Below are positions 23,108-32,782 of a stretch of 64,000 nt of DNA, in pieces. Made by a program: the position numbers and the translations under genes. The notes under the pieces were generated by a model that worked only from the letters and a program-made list of their open reading frames with translations, was not told the DNA's origin and made no database searches. How positions within the stretch are numbered: position 1 is the first letter of the stretch; the number at the start of each line of letters is the position of its first letter. Source of the stretch: Pseudomonas marginalis (GTDB lineage Bacteria > Pseudomonadota > Gammaproteobacteria > Pseudomonadales > Pseudomonadaceae); contig NZ_JALJWV010000001.1 in NCBI RefSeq assembly GCF_024169655.1, positions 67,001 to 131,000 of the forward strand. Reading direction: 5' to 3'.

Positions 23108-23419
23108 AGAGGTGAGGGTGGCAACGATGCGTGTCGCCAGCGGGTGACGCTTAAGCGCTTCCAGACGTTTGATTTCCGAATAAGCGCCTTTGTGCTTCGG
23201 AGCAATCTCAGAGATATAGCGATCAATAAGTTGATGAAAGGCGGTGCGTTCAGCCTCGACCCGAGAGACAAAAATACCCCGGTCGATTTCGCTTTCGATC
23301 ATGCGTGCCCAGGCTTGGGCATCGGCTTTGGTTTCAAAGGTTTTGCGCTGGGCTGGATAGCCCTTACGGCGGATTTGCGCTTCCCACTGATACTCGCCGC
23401 GATTCCTGATTGTTGCCAT
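23051..23419 (-). pseudogene. Truncated phage-type tyrosine integrase (N-terminal part)
   Basis: From ATG 23419 the product is MATIRNRGEYQWEAQIRRKG with KTFETKADAQAWARMIESEI, the usual arm-binding start of tyrosine integrases, then a core-binding start (RTAFHQLIDRYISEIAPKHK, IVATLTSSDFARYRDERLK). It stops after about 123 residues; the catalytic domain with R-H-R-Y is missing. It lies 116 bp from the tRNA-Arg gene, the probable integration site, so the element is fixed in place. Confidence 0.85.
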
Positions 23420-23534
23420 TTCGACCATTCCCGCCACTTTTGAGTGTGGCAAATTTGTGGCAAAAAACGACTTTCAGGACTAGGACAGGTTTCTGTCAGG
23501 AGCGCTATCCCCTTGTAATACAAGGGAAAGAAGA

Positions 23535-23611
23535 TGGTGCACCCGGCGGGATTCGAACCCACGACCCCTGCCTTCGGAGGGCAGTACTCTATCCAGCTGA
23601 GCTACGGATGC
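23535..23611 (-). tRNA. tRNA-Arg (anticodon CCG)
   Basis: The minus strand reads GCATCCG acceptor, AGCTCAGCTGGATAGAGTA (D arm), anticodon arm CTGCC-CTCCGAA-GGCAG with CCG, T arm GGGTTCGAATCC, CGGGTGC and encoded ACCA. All four stems pair. The 3' end faces the integrase remnant, consistent with use as an attachment site. Confidence 0.95.
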
Positions 23612-23823
23612 TTGTGCGGGCGCCATCATACCCATGTCGACCTTGGGCGTCCATGCTGGTTTTTGGCCGTTGGCGGGTAGGAATTGTCCGTGTCGGGGCT
23701 CTGCGTCGGGCGCGAGGGAGCGGTGGCGGGGAACCGGGCTGAAGGTCGCTGATCCGATAAATCCGGCAAATGTGCGGTTTTTGTTCTTTTTTTCGAACAT
23801 CCTATTGCCCTATACCCCCATTG

Positions 23824-23851
23824 ATCCTAGGATTCGTTTGAGATTTCAAAC
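23824..23851 (+). promoter_or_regulatory. Palindromes upstream of gabD
   Basis: ATCCTAGGAT (23824-23833) is a perfect 10-bp palindrome, and GTTTGA-GATT-TCAAAC follows at 23836-23851. They lie 130-157 bp before gabD in a 369-bp gap (23612-23980) with no other gene, and are candidate operator sites for a regulator of GABA use. Confidence 0.45.
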
Positions 23852-23980
23852 GCTCTGTCTCCCGTGCGCTATCCACTTGCTTGCACGCTGGGGCTGATTT
23901 CCCTGACGGCAGCCCACAAGGCGCCTTTCAAAAACTCTAATTCGCTCCGCGCGCGCGCGGTGCTGTTAAGGAAAGCCGAC

Positions 23981-25423
23981 ATGCAGCTTAAAGATGCCCA
24001 GTTGTTCCGCCAGCAAGCCTTTATCGATGGGGCTTGGGTCGATGCGGACAACGGTCAGGCCATCAAGGTCAACAACCCCGCCACGGGCGAAATTCTCGGC
24101 ACCGTGCCGAAGATGGGCGCCGCTGAAACCCGCCGCGCCATCGAAGCCGCCGACAAGGCGCTGCCGGCCTGGCGTGCGCTGACCGCCAAGGAGCGCGCCA
24201 ACAAGCTGCGCCGTTGGTTCGAGCTGATCATCGAGAACCAGGAAGACCTGGCCCGCCTGATGACGCTGGAACAGGGCAAGCCGCTGGCCGAAGCCAAGGG
24301 CGAAATTGTCTACGCCGCGTCCTTTATCGAGTGGTTCGCCGAAGAAGCCAAGCGCGTCTACGGTGACGTGATTCCCGGTCACCAGCCGGACAAGCGTCTG
24401 ATCGTGATCAAGCAACCGATCGGCGTGACAGCCGCGATCACGCCGTGGAACTTTCCCGCTGCGATGATCACGCGTAAAGCCGGCCCGGCCCTGGCCGCTG
24501 GTTGCACCATGGTGCTCAAGCCTGCATCGCAAACGCCGTTCTCCGCGTTCGCCCTGGCTGAATTGGCCCAGCGTGCCGGCATTCCGAAAGGCGTGTTCAG
24601 CGTGGTCTCCGGCAGCGCCGGCGATATCGGCAGCGAGCTGACCAGCAACCCGATCGTGCGTAAATTGTCCTTCACCGGCTCGACCGAAATCGGTCGCCAG
24701 TTGATGGCTGAATGCGCCAAGGACATCAAGAAAGTGTCCCTGGAACTGGGCGGCAACGCGCCGTTCATCGTGTTCGACGACGCTGACCTGGATAAGGCCG
24801 TTGAAGGCGCGATCATTTCCAAGTACCGCAACAACGGTCAGACCTGCGTCTGCGCCAACCGTCTGTACGTTCAAGACGCGGTGTACGACGTGTTCGCTGA
24901 AAAACTCAAAGTAGCGGTGGCCAAGCTCAAGATCGGCAACGGTCTGGAAGACGGCACCACCACCGGCCCGCTGATCGACGGCAAAGCCGTGGCCAAGGTC
25001 CAGGAGCACATTGCTGATGCCCTGGCCAAAGGCGCTACGCTGCTGGCGGGTGGCAAGGTCATGGAAGGTAACTTCTTCGAGCCGACCATCCTGACCAACG
25101 TGCCGAAAAACGCCGCTGTGGCGAAGGAAGAAACCTTCGGCCCGCTGGCGCCGCTGTTCCGTTTCAAGGACGAAGCCGAAGTGATCGCGATGTCCAACGA
25201 CACCGAGTTCGGTCTGGCTTCCTACTTCTATGCTCGCGACCTGAGCCGTGTGTTCCGTGTGGCCGAAGCCCTGGAATATGGCATGGTGGGCGTCAACACC
25301 GGGTTGATCTCCAACGAAGTGGCACCGTTCGGCGGCATCAAGGCTTCGGGCCTGGGCCGTGAGGGTTCCAAGTACGGGATCGAGGATTACCTGGAAATCA
25401 AATACCTCTGCCTGGGCATCTAA
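23981..25423 (+). CDS. gabD: Succinate-semialdehyde dehydrogenase (NADP+)
   Basis: 480 aa from ATG 23981 with TAAGGA 8 nt upstream; the frame upstream of it is not used. Aldehyde dehydrogenase signatures: ITPWNFPAAMITRKAGPALA, FTGSTEIGRQL, LELGGNAPFIVFDDADLD, catalytic Cys near residue 289 in NNGQTCVCANR, and KEETFGPLAPLF. The extra nearby Cys is typical of GabD. It oxidises succinate semialdehyde to succinate, the last step of GABA degradation. gabT follows 182 bp downstream with no terminator, so they are probably co-transcribed. Confidence 0.95.
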   Translation: MQLKDAQLFRQQAFIDGAWVDADNGQAIKVNNPATGEILGTVPKMGAAETRRAIEAADKALPAWRALTAKERANKLRRWFELIIENQEDLARLMTLEQGKPLAEAKGEIVYAASFIEWFAEEAKRVYGDVIPGHQPDKRLIVIKQPIGVTAAITPWNFPAAMITRKAGPALAAGCTMVLKPASQTPFSAFALAELAQRAGIPKGVFSVVSGSAGDIGSELTSNPIVRKLSFTGSTEIGRQLMAECAKDIKKVSLELGGNAPFIVFDDADLDKAVEGAIISKYRNNGQTCVCANRLYVQDAVYDVFAEKLKVAVAKLKIGNGLEDGTTTGPLIDGKAVAKVQEHIADALAKGATLLAGGKVMEGNFFEPTILTNVPKNAAVAKEETFGPLAPLFRFKDEAEVIAMSNDTEFGLASYFYARDLSRVFRVAEALEYGMVGVNTGLISNEVAPFGGIKASGLGREGSKYGIEDYLEIKYLCLGI

Positions 25424-25605
25424 GCCCGGCAAGGCATTGCTGCAAGCGCAAAGGGCACGAGAGCGCTGATCCTTTGCGCGTTTTACATCGTTATTCGTAG
25501 TGGCCGGGAACGCTGTGGCAGTCGATCATCGCATGCTGCCATAGTTGCCTCCCCGCCACGTATTCCTTGGACCACGCCACCCGATGAGTGGCGAATGAGG
25601 ACTTT

Positions 25606-26883
25606 ATGAGCAAGACCAACGCTTCTTTGATGAAACGCCGCGAAGCCGCTGTACCACGCGGTGTTGGCCAGATTCACCCGATCTTCGCCGAATCCGCGAA
25701 GAACTCCACCGTGACCGACGTTGAAGGTCGCGAGTTCATCGACTTCGCCGGCGGTATCGCCGTGCTGAACACCGGTCACGTACACCCGAAAGTCATCGCG
25801 GCCGTGACCGAGCAGTTGAACAAGCTGACTCACACTTGCTTCCAGGTACTGGCCTACGAGCCTTACGTGGAGCTGTGCGAAAAAATCAACGCCAAGGTCC
25901 CAGGTGATTTCGCCAAGAAAACCCTGCTGGTCACCACCGGTTCCGAAGCCGTTGAGAACGCCGTGAAAATCGCCCGCGCCGCCACTGGCCGTGCCGGCAT
26001 TATCGCGTTCACCGGCGCGTACCACGGTCGCACCATGATGACCCTGGGCCTCACCGGTAAAGTCGTGCCTTACTCGGCCGGCATGGGCCTGATGCCAGGC
26101 GGCATCTTCCGCGCGCTGTACCCGAACGAACTGCATGGCGTGAGCGTCGACGACTCCATCGCCAGCATCGAACGCATCTTCAAAAACGATGCCGAGCCGC
26201 GTGATATCGCTGCCATCATCATCGAGCCGGTGCAGGGCGAAGGCGGTTTCTACGTCGCGCCTAAAGCCTTCATGAAGCGCCTGCGCGAACTGTGCGACAA
26301 GCACGGCATCCTGCTGATCGCCGACGAAGTGCAAACCGGTGCCGGCCGTACCGGTACGTTCTTCGCGATGGAACAGATGGGCGTGACTGCCGACCTGACC
26401 ACCTTCGCCAAATCCATCGCCGGCGGTTTCCCGTTGGCCGGTGTGTGCGGCAAGGCCGAATACATGGACGCCATCGCGCCAGGCGGCCTGGGCGGCACCT
26501 ACGCCGGTAGCCCGATCGCTTGCGCCGCGGCCCTGGCCGTGTTGGAAGTGTTCGAAGAAGAGCACCTGCTGGATCGCTGCAAAGCCGTCGGCGAGCGTCT
26601 GGTCACCGGCCTCAAGGCCATCCAGGCCAAGTACCCGGTGATCGGCGATGTGCGTGCCCTGGGCGCGATGATCGCGATCGAGCTGTTCGAAGGTGGCGAC
26701 AGCCACAAGCCAAACGCCGCTGCCGTCGCCTCCGTGGTGGCCAAGGCGCGTGAGAAGGGCTTGATCCTGCTGTCCTGCGGCCCTTACGGCAATGTGTTGC
26801 GCGTACTGGTTCCGTTGACCGCGCCGGATGCGCAGTTGGACAAAGGCTTGGCAATCATCGAAGAGTGCTTCTCCGAGCTGTAA
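25606..26883 (+). CDS. gabT: 4-aminobutyrate aminotransferase
   Basis: 425 aa from ATG 25606 (GAGG 5 nt upstream). Class-III aminotransferase features: TTGSEAVENAVKIARAATGR, AYHGRTMMTLGLTGK, IIIEPVQGEGGFYVAP, DEVQTGAGRTGTFFAMEQMG, and the pyridoxal-phosphate Lys near residue 269 in TTFAKSIAGGFPLAG. It moves the amino group of GABA to 2-oxoglutarate and passes succinate semialdehyde to GabD. A terminator follows. Confidence 0.95.
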   Translation: MSKTNASLMKRREAAVPRGVGQIHPIFAESAKNSTVTDVEGREFIDFAGGIAVLNTGHVHPKVIAAVTEQLNKLTHTCFQVLAYEPYVELCEKINAKVPGDFAKKTLLVTTGSEAVENAVKIARAATGRAGIIAFTGAYHGRTMMTLGLTGKVVPYSAGMGLMPGGIFRALYPNELHGVSVDDSIASIERIFKNDAEPRDIAAIIIEPVQGEGGFYVAPKAFMKRLRELCDKHGILLIADEVQTGAGRTGTFFAMEQMGVTADLTTFAKSIAGGFPLAGVCGKAEYMDAIAPGGLGGTYAGSPIACAAALAVLEVFEEEHLLDRCKAVGERLVTGLKAIQAKYPVIGDVRALGAMIAIELFEGGDSHKPNAAAVASVVAKAREKGLILLSCGPYGNVLRVLVPLTAPDAQLDKGLAIIEECFSEL

Positions 26884-26906
26884 GCACGGGCTGAACCGAT
26901 CGATAG

Positions 26907-26935
26907 AAAAAACCCGCTTCGGCGGGTTTTTTTTT
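26907..26935 (+). terminator. Rho-independent terminator after gabT
   Basis: AAAAACCCGC, loop TTCG, GCGGGTTTTTTTTT: a tetraloop stem with a long T-run. Confidence 0.95.
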
Positions 26936-27024
26936 GTGCCCGAGACAGCACATTCAGCGGTTGTTCATTGTGCGTAGGCCACCGCATTGTCTAAGGTGCA
27001 GGCATTGCAGATGGAGCGTGCTGG

Positions 27025-28233
27025 ATGAGTGCTGTTGATTTGCCCGCTGTACCCCGAGTGTTGATTGCCGAGGCAGACCCTTGGTCGCGGGACCTGCTCA
27101 AGCAGGTGTTGTTGAATGTGCGCTGCGATGCACGGTTGGATGTGTGTGCCGATGGCCGGCAAGCGGCTACGCTGCTGCGCGACAAGGCCTACGACCTGAT
27201 CGTGGCGGATTGGGAACTGCCGGGCATCGATGGCCTGAGCCTGTTGCGCACCGTGCGCCAGCAGCGTCGTTCGCCCGCGCTGCCGTTCATCTTGCTGAGC
27301 AGCCGCAATGACAGCGCCAGCGTGCGTGAGGCCTTGCCCCTGGCGCCCACGGCGTATCTGACCAAACCGCTGAACATGGAAGGCCTGACCCAGCGCCTGC
27401 AAGACCTGCTGCTCAACGAGGGCGAAAGCGTGTACTGCGAAGTGCCGCGACTGGCGCCGGGCATGACCTTGCCGGTGTTCCTCGAGCGCCGCCGCGATGC
27501 CTGCGATGGCGCGCCGCTGTGGGTCGATGTGAAGGCCGCCGTGCAAGACAGCCTCGGGCCGGAGGGCCTGGACCTCAATCGCCTGGAAGACCGGGTGCGC
27601 ATGGACCCGCAGATCACCGCCGTGCTGATTGCCGCCGCCAACAGCGCGGGCAATCACGGCACGCCGGTGCAGACCCTGTCGGCGGCGCTGCACACGCTGC
27701 TGGCCGGGCAAAGCATGAACCTGATCCTCGGCCTGGCCCTCAAGCACAACGTGGCGTTGGGTGATCCGGGCCTGGTGGCGTATGCCGAGCGTCACTGGCA
27801 GTTGTCCCAGGACACCGCCGACTTCGCCCGCCGCCTGGCGCGCATGCTGGAGCTGGACCACGAGCGCTGTTACAGCGCGGGCATCCTGCATCGGCTCGGC
27901 GACCTGGCCTTATTGCGCTGCCTGGAAGACTGGCGCCAGGGTGGCGGGGCGTTGGATGACGAAGCGATTGGCGAGTCTCTCCACGCCTTGGGGGCCGCCT
28001 ACGGTTCGGCGTTGCGCACGCGTTGGCGCTTGCCGCTGGAGCTGCGCCAGTTGATCGCGGCGGTCTACTCGCTGGAGGGCGGGGTGTATTCGCGGGAGGC
28101 GCTGGTGATGAACCTGGCGGCGCAGATGGCGCGGTTGACCGAGCATGAAGGGCTGGAAGCACTGGCCAGGAGCAAAACCGCGCGCTTGCTCAAGGTGGGG
28201 TTGTCGGAGCTGATGAGGTTGCGCAAGGCCTAG
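27025..28233 (+). CDS. Response regulator with C-terminal HDOD domain
   Basis: 402 aa. Receiver domain: VLIAEADPWSRDLLKQVLL, phospho-acceptor Asp in LIVADWELPGIDG, Lys in YLTKPLNMEG. The second half is HDOD-like (MDPQITAVLIAAANSAGNHG, LSAALHTLLAGQSMNLILGL, AGILHRLGDLALLRCLE). HDOD proteins carry no proven catalysis and usually act as signalling scaffolds. A weak AG-rich ribosome site precedes the ATG. It is convergent with the diguanylate cyclase gene across a REP. Confidence 0.85.
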   Translation: MSAVDLPAVPRVLIAEADPWSRDLLKQVLLNVRCDARLDVCADGRQAATLLRDKAYDLIVADWELPGIDGLSLLRTVRQQRRSPALPFILLSSRNDSASVREALPLAPTAYLTKPLNMEGLTQRLQDLLLNEGESVYCEVPRLAPGMTLPVFLERRRDACDGAPLWVDVKAAVQDSLGPEGLDLNRLEDRVRMDPQITAVLIAAANSAGNHGTPVQTLSAALHTLLAGQSMNLILGLALKHNVALGDPGLVAYAERHWQLSQDTADFARRLARMLELDHERCYSAGILHRLGDLALLRCLEDWRQGGGALDDEAIGESLHALGAAYGSALRTRWRLPLELRQLIAAVYSLEGGVYSREALVMNLAAQMARLTEHEGLEALARSKTARLLKVGLSELMRLRKA

Positions 28234-28248
28234 AGGGCGATGCAATTC

Positions 28249-28284
28249 AAATGTGGGAGGGGGCAAGCCCGCTCCCACATTTGA
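28249..28284. repeat. REP palindrome
   Basis: AAATGTGGGAGGGGGCAAGC and its complement form one palindrome between the convergent genes at 27025 and 28299; it may also end transcription. Confidence 0.85.
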
Positions 28285-28298
28285 TCTGTGTTGGTCCT

Positions 28299-29300
28299 CT
28301 AGCCAGCAACCACGCGGTTTTTGCCCAGGCGCTTGGCCTCGTACATGGCGGCGTCGGCGCGGCCGAACAGGCTGTTCAAGGTCGAGTCTTGCTCGTTGAG
28401 GCTGGCCAGCCCCTGGCTGACCGTCACGGTAAACGCATGGCCGTCATAGCTGAAGCTCAATGCCTGGATTTCCTTGCCAAGCCGTTCAGCGACTTGCAGG
28501 GCTGTATCCGGCGCGCAACCGGGGAGTACGGCGGCGAACTCTTCGCCGCCAATGCGCCCGAACAGGTCGCCACGGCGTAATACGCCACGACCGCTCTCGG
28601 CGATGCGCCGCAACACCTGATCGCCCTCCAGGTGGCCGTAGGTGTCGTTGACGTCCTTGAAGTCATCGATGTCCAGCAGCAGGAACGCCAGCGGCGAAGC
28701 CTGGGCGCAGGCACTGTCGAAGGCCTGGTTGGCGCATTCGAAAAAGTGCCGGCGGTTGCTGCTCTGGGTCAGCGCATCGGTGGTGGCCAGACGGTGCAGC
28801 TCCAGCTCCATTTGTTTCTTGTCGGTGATGTCCTCGGCCATGCCGACCACAATCAACGGTTCACCCGGCTCGACCTGCTGGTTGATATAGCACTTGTCGC
28901 TGAGCCAGCGAATCTGCCCGTCGGCCGTGATGATGCGGTACTCGCGGTCTTCCACGGCGCCTTGCTCCAGCACGCGGGCCAGGCTGTGTTCGGCGTAGTC
29001 GAGGTCTTCGGGATGAATGCTGTTGCGCCATTCCCGGTGGTCGGCCAGCAGCAGGCCGGCGGAACGGCCGAACACCCGCTCATACGCCGGGCTCACATAC
29101 AGCACGCGCCGCGACTCCCAGTCGATGGCCCATAGCACCGCACTCACGCTGACCAGCAGTGAACTCAGTAATTGTTCACGCTCACTCAGCCGCTCGACCT
29201 CGCCCTGGGCGTGCATCAACGCCAGCAAGTTCGCTGCGGTAGGGGGGCGTGGGGTTTTAGCGGTCGGCGGATCGAGCAGGTGAGTCTTTTTGTGGACCAT
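28299..29300 (-). CDS. PAS-GGDEF diguanylate cyclase
   Basis: 333 aa from ATG 29300; a GTG at 29306 is possible, but the AGAGAG ribosome site suits the ATG better. An N-terminal coiled segment, then a PAS domain (LLVSVSAVLWAIDWESRRVL, YRIITADGQIRWLSDKCYIN, MAEDITDKKQ), then GGDEF: TTDALTQSSNRRHFFE, LLDIDDFKDVNDTYGHLEGD, GRIGGEEFAAVLPG. The active-site GGEEF is intact, and RRGD five residues before it is an RxxD inhibitory site, so it should make c-di-GMP with product feedback. No membrane segment. Confidence 0.92.
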   Translation of the reverse strand: MVHKKTHLLDPPTAKTPRPPTAANLLALMHAQGEVERLSEREQLLSSLLVSVSAVLWAIDWESRRVLYVSPAYERVFGRSAGLLLADHREWRNSIHPEDLDYAEHSLARVLEQGAVEDREYRIITADGQIRWLSDKCYINQQVEPGEPLIVVGMAEDITDKKQMELELHRLATTDALTQSSNRRHFFECANQAFDSACAQASPLAFLLLDIDDFKDVNDTYGHLEGDQVLRRIAESGRGVLRRGDLFGRIGGEEFAAVLPGCAPDTALQVAERLGKEIQALSFSYDGHAFTVTVSQGLASLNEQDSTLNSLFGRADAAMYEAKRLGKNRVVAG

Positions 29301-29499
29301 CGGCACAACTCTCTCTGGGCGCGCCGCAGGGTTCAGCAGCGGTCACAACAAGGGGCCACCATGATGGCGAAGTGTTGTCTGAGAGGGGTGAATTGCGTCT
29401 AAGTTCCGTCATCGGGGGCGATTTTGACGGATTAAGGGGTGTCTGGAGAATGGCGTCAAAAAAGTGATCAGGGGGAAGGCAAGCCTTCCCCCGGCGTGT

Positions 29500-30684
29500 T
29501 CACACCGCTGCCGGGCGCAACGAATAAGTCTTCAGTTGGTGGGCAAAGTCGCGCAGGGACTGGATGCCGCTGGCCTCGGCCTCATGCACCCACTCCTTGA
29601 TCGCGGCCAGCATATCGTGGCCGTTGGAGCTGGTCTTGAGCCAGATCTGCTGCAGGGCCAGACGCTTTTCGTAGATCACTTTCAGGGCCTGGCTGTGTTC
29701 CAGCATGCTCTGGATACGCAGGTGGTGACGGTCATCCAGCAGGCTGGTTTCCCGCGACAGCAAGCGCTTGGCACGGTGGAACTGGTGGCGCACCGAGTGA
29801 TCGACCTTCTCCAGTTCCTGCGTGACCAGCGGGCCGATCACCAGCTTGCGGTACTGGGCCATGATCTGGAAACGGTTGTTGAGGATTGCCATGGCGGTGT
29901 CCATGTCCAGGTGGCCCTTGCCTTCCACGCGGTGGGCGATCGGTGCGACACGCTGCACCTTGGCCAGGCGCAGGAAGCTGAACAGTTTGATCCACGCCCA
30001 GCCGAGGTCGAACTCCCATTTCTTCACCGACAGCTTGGCGGAGTTGGGGTAGGTGTGGTGGTTGTTATGCAACTCTTCGCCGCCCACAATGATGCCCCAC
30101 GGCACCAGGTTGGTCGCAGCGTCCCGGCATTCGAAGTTGCGATAGCCCACGGCATGGCCCAGGCCGTTGATCACACCGGCGGCCCAGAATGGAATCCACA
30201 TCATCTGGATCGCCCAGATAGTGATACCGATGGTGCCGAACAGCAGAAGATCGATCACACCCATGATTGCCACACCCAGCAGCGGGTAAGGCGTGTAGAG
30301 TCTGCGTTCGATCCAGTCGTCCGGGCAGTTCTTGCCGTAGATGCGCAGGGTCTCGGGGTTCTCTGCCTCGGCGCGATAGAGCTCGGCGCCTTTGCGCAAT
30401 ACGGTAGACAGGCCTTTAATGACGGGACTGTGTGGATCGTCGACGGTTTCGCATTTGGCGTGGTGCTTGCGGTGGATGGCGGTCCACTCGCGGGTGTTCT
30501 GCGCCGTGGTCAGCCACAGCCAGAAGCGGAAGAAGTGTTTCAGGCCAGCATTGAGCTCCAGGGAGCGATGGGCTGAATAGCGGTGCAGATAGACGGTGAC
30601 CCCAATGATGGTCACGTGGGTCATCAACAGGGTGACTGCCACCAGTTGCCAGGCCGACAGGTCAAGAAAACCGTTGTACCACAT
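29500..30684 (-). CDS. desA: Acyl-lipid delta-9 fatty-acid desaturase
   Basis: 394 aa, integral membrane di-iron enzyme. Three histidine boxes are intact: HRYSAHR (34-40), HRKHH (71-75) and HNNHH in GGEELHNNHHTYP near 207. Hydrophobic pairs (VAVTLLMTHVTIIGVTVYL, GVAIMGVIDLLLFGTIGITI) span the membrane. The sequence start MWYNGFLDLSAWQLV matches my memory of P. aeruginosa DesA, which puts a double bond into phospholipid acyl chains. The C-terminal ~150 residues form a helical extension. The neighbour pipA is divergent, as in P. aeruginosa. Confidence 0.9.
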   Translation of the reverse strand: MWYNGFLDLSAWQLVAVTLLMTHVTIIGVTVYLHRYSAHRSLELNAGLKHFFRFWLWLTTAQNTREWTAIHRKHHAKCETVDDPHSPVIKGLSTVLRKGAELYRAEAENPETLRIYGKNCPDDWIERRLYTPYPLLGVAIMGVIDLLLFGTIGITIWAIQMMWIPFWAAGVINGLGHAVGYRNFECRDAATNLVPWGIIVGGEELHNNHHTYPNSAKLSVKKWEFDLGWAWIKLFSFLRLAKVQRVAPIAHRVEGKGHLDMDTAMAILNNRFQIMAQYRKLVIGPLVTQELEKVDHSVRHQFHRAKRLLSRETSLLDDRHHLRIQSMLEHSQALKVIYEKRLALQQIWLKTSSNGHDMLAAIKEWVHEAEASGIQSLRDFAHQLKTYSLRPAAV

Positions 30685-30850
30685 AGGCTGTATGGCCCTC
30701 AGATAAAGAAAAAAACAGCTTACGCATTATCACTAAGCCTACAGAGAAAACCAGCCGACCTTTCAGATAGAAGTGAGCGGATGTTTCTTATTCTATAATC
30801 CCTAACCTTTGTAGGGCGAATCTAGCTTTTTAGTAAGGATTATTGGCCAT

Positions 30851-32782
30851 ATGTTGTTTTCATACCGAGGGGCCCGGCGCGCAGGGTTGGTATATCTGCT
30901 GGTTTCGCTGCTGTGGGTCGTGCTTACTCACCGGGTATTGATCGAGTTTCTCGATAACCCGGTGGAGTTAAACCAGTGGCTGCAGCTGCGCGGCTACGTG
31001 TGGGTGGCCATCAGCGCCCTGGTGATTTACCTGATTTGTGCGCGCTTTGAGCACGTCAACCAACGGCTGCAACCGCTGAAAGAGAGTCGCGAACGCCTGC
31101 GCCAGGCCGCCGCCGTGTTCGATTGCACCCGCGAAGGGGTGCTGGTCACCGATGCCCAGGGGAAGATCGTCCATGTGAACCGGGCCTTTATGGAGATCAC
31201 CGGCTACCGGCGCGAAGATGTCATGGGTGAGCAACCCAGCCTGTTCAAGTCAGGCCGCCATTCGTCGAGTTTTTATCAACAGATGTTCCAGGCTCTGGAG
31301 CAGACCGGCGAGTGGAGCGGCGAAATCTGGAACCGGCGCAAAAGCGGCGAAATTTATCCACAATGGCAAACCATTCGGGTGATTTACGATGACCTGGGCC
31401 ATGTCAGCCATTACGTCGCGGTGTTTTCCGATATCAGTGCCATCAAGGATTCCGAGCACGAACTGGCGCACCTCGCTCACCACGACCCGCTGACCGACCT
31501 GCCCAACCGCCTGCTGTTCACCGACCGCGCCGAGCAGGCCCTGACTTCGGCGCAAGCGCATAAACGCGGCTGTGCGTTGCTGCTGCTCGACCTGGACCAC
31601 TTCAAGATCATCAACGACAGCCTTGGCCATAACGTCGGCGACCAATTGCTCAAATTGGTCGGTGAACGCCTGAAAAGCCTGTTCGGCCCCGGCGTGACGC
31701 TGGCGCGGCTGGGAGGGGACGAGTTCGCGCTGTTGGCGGAAAATTGTCCACAGGTGGTGCAAGCCGCCGCGTTCGCGCAACGCATGCTCGATGCGATGAA
31801 ACTCCCGTTTATTTTTGATGGCCATCAATTGTTTATCAGCGCGAGCGTTGGCATCAGCCTTTTCCCCAGCGACGCACTGAGCGCCCAACAGTTGTTGCGT
31901 AACGCTGATTCCGCGTTGTTCAAGGCCAAGAGCGTCGGCCGTGAAGGCTACGCGTTGTACACCGAAGAGTTGACCGCCCACGCCCAGAACCGCGTGGAGA
32001 TCGCCAGCGAACTGCGTCGCGCCCTCGACCAGCAGGAGCTGCGTGTTTACTACCAGCCGGTTCACGACCTGCAAACCAGCCGCCTGGTCGGCGTCGAAGC
32101 CCTGGTGCGCTGGCAGCACCCGGAACGCGGCCTGGTGCCACCGGTCGAGTTCATCCCCATCGCCGAACGCACCGGCCTGATTGCCGATATCGACGCCTGG
32201 GTCATGCACCAGGCGTGCGCCCAGATGTGCCAGTGGCTGGCTGACGGCGCGCCGCTGAGCTTTATGGCGATCAACGTGTCCAGCCGCATGTTTGCGCGAC
32301 GCGAGTTGTATGACCAAGTCGCCCAGGTGCTGCATGACACCGGCCTGGACCCGGCTTACCTTGAGCTGGAAGTCACCGAAAGCGCAGTGATGGAAGACCC
32401 CGAAGTGGCCCTGGAGCAACTGCACCGCCTGCGCGAGCTTGGCCTGCGCCTGGCCATTGACGATTTTGGCACCGGCTATTCCTCGCTGCTGCGCCTCAAG
32501 CGCCTGCCGGTGCAGAAGCTCAAGATCGACCAGGGCTTTGTTGCTGGGTTGCCGTGGGATGAAGACGACGCCGCCATCGTGCGCGTGGTGATTGCCCTGG
32601 CGAAAAGCATGGGCATGCAGGTCCAGGCGGAAGGGATTGAACAGGTGGAACAGGCGCGGTTCCTGTTGGATCACGAATGCGGCATGGGGCAGGGGTATTG
32701 GTTTGGGCGGCCGATGCCGGCGAGTGAGATCGATTGGGCGCTGGCGCCCGTCATTCGACAACCCTCCACGAACGAGACTTGA
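30851..32782 (+). CDS. pipA: Membrane PAS-GGDEF-EAL cyclic-di-GMP protein, PipA-like
   Basis: 643 aa. Two N-terminal membrane helices (GLVYLLVSLLWVVLTHRVLI, YVWVAISALVIYLICARF), PAS domain (VFDCTREGVLVTDAQGKIVH, VNRAFMEITGYRREDVMG), GGDEF (DPLTDLPNRLLFTDRAEQAL, ARLGGDEFALLAE) and EAL (GVEALVRWQHPERGLVPPVE, LAIDDFGTGYSSLLRLKRLP, VQAEGIEQ). Both catalytic motifs are intact; by analogy with PA0285 (PipA) the phosphodiesterase side is expected to dominate. The position between desA and oscA/sbp matches P. aeruginosa. AAGGAT lies 11 nt before ATG 30851. Confidence 0.88.
   Translation: MLFSYRGARRAGLVYLLVSLLWVVLTHRVLIEFLDNPVELNQWLQLRGYVWVAISALVIYLICARFEHVNQRLQPLKESRERLRQAAAVFDCTREGVLVTDAQGKIVHVNRAFMEITGYRREDVMGEQPSLFKSGRHSSSFYQQMFQALEQTGEWSGEIWNRRKSGEIYPQWQTIRVIYDDLGHVSHYVAVFSDISAIKDSEHELAHLAHHDPLTDLPNRLLFTDRAEQALTSAQAHKRGCALLLLDLDHFKIINDSLGHNVGDQLLKLVGERLKSLFGPGVTLARLGGDEFALLAENCPQVVQAAAFAQRMLDAMKLPFIFDGHQLFISASVGISLFPSDALSAQQLLRNADSALFKAKSVGREGYALYTEELTAHAQNRVEIASELRRALDQQELRVYYQPVHDLQTSRLVGVEALVRWQHPERGLVPPVEFIPIAERTGLIADIDAWVMHQACAQMCQWLADGAPLSFMAINVSSRMFARRELYDQVAQVLHDTGLDPAYLELEVTESAVMEDPEVALEQLHRLRELGLRLAIDDFGTGYSSLLRLKRLPVQKLKIDQGFVAGLPWDEDDAAIVRVVIALAKSMGMQVQAEGIEQVEQARFLLDHECGMGQGYWFGRPMPASEIDWALAPVIRQPSTNET

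Noticed and set aside
23410..23742. 110-codon plus-strand frame across the tRNA gene
   Set aside because: It runs antisense through tRNA-Arg and the integrase start; frames like this are common spurious calls at tRNA genes.
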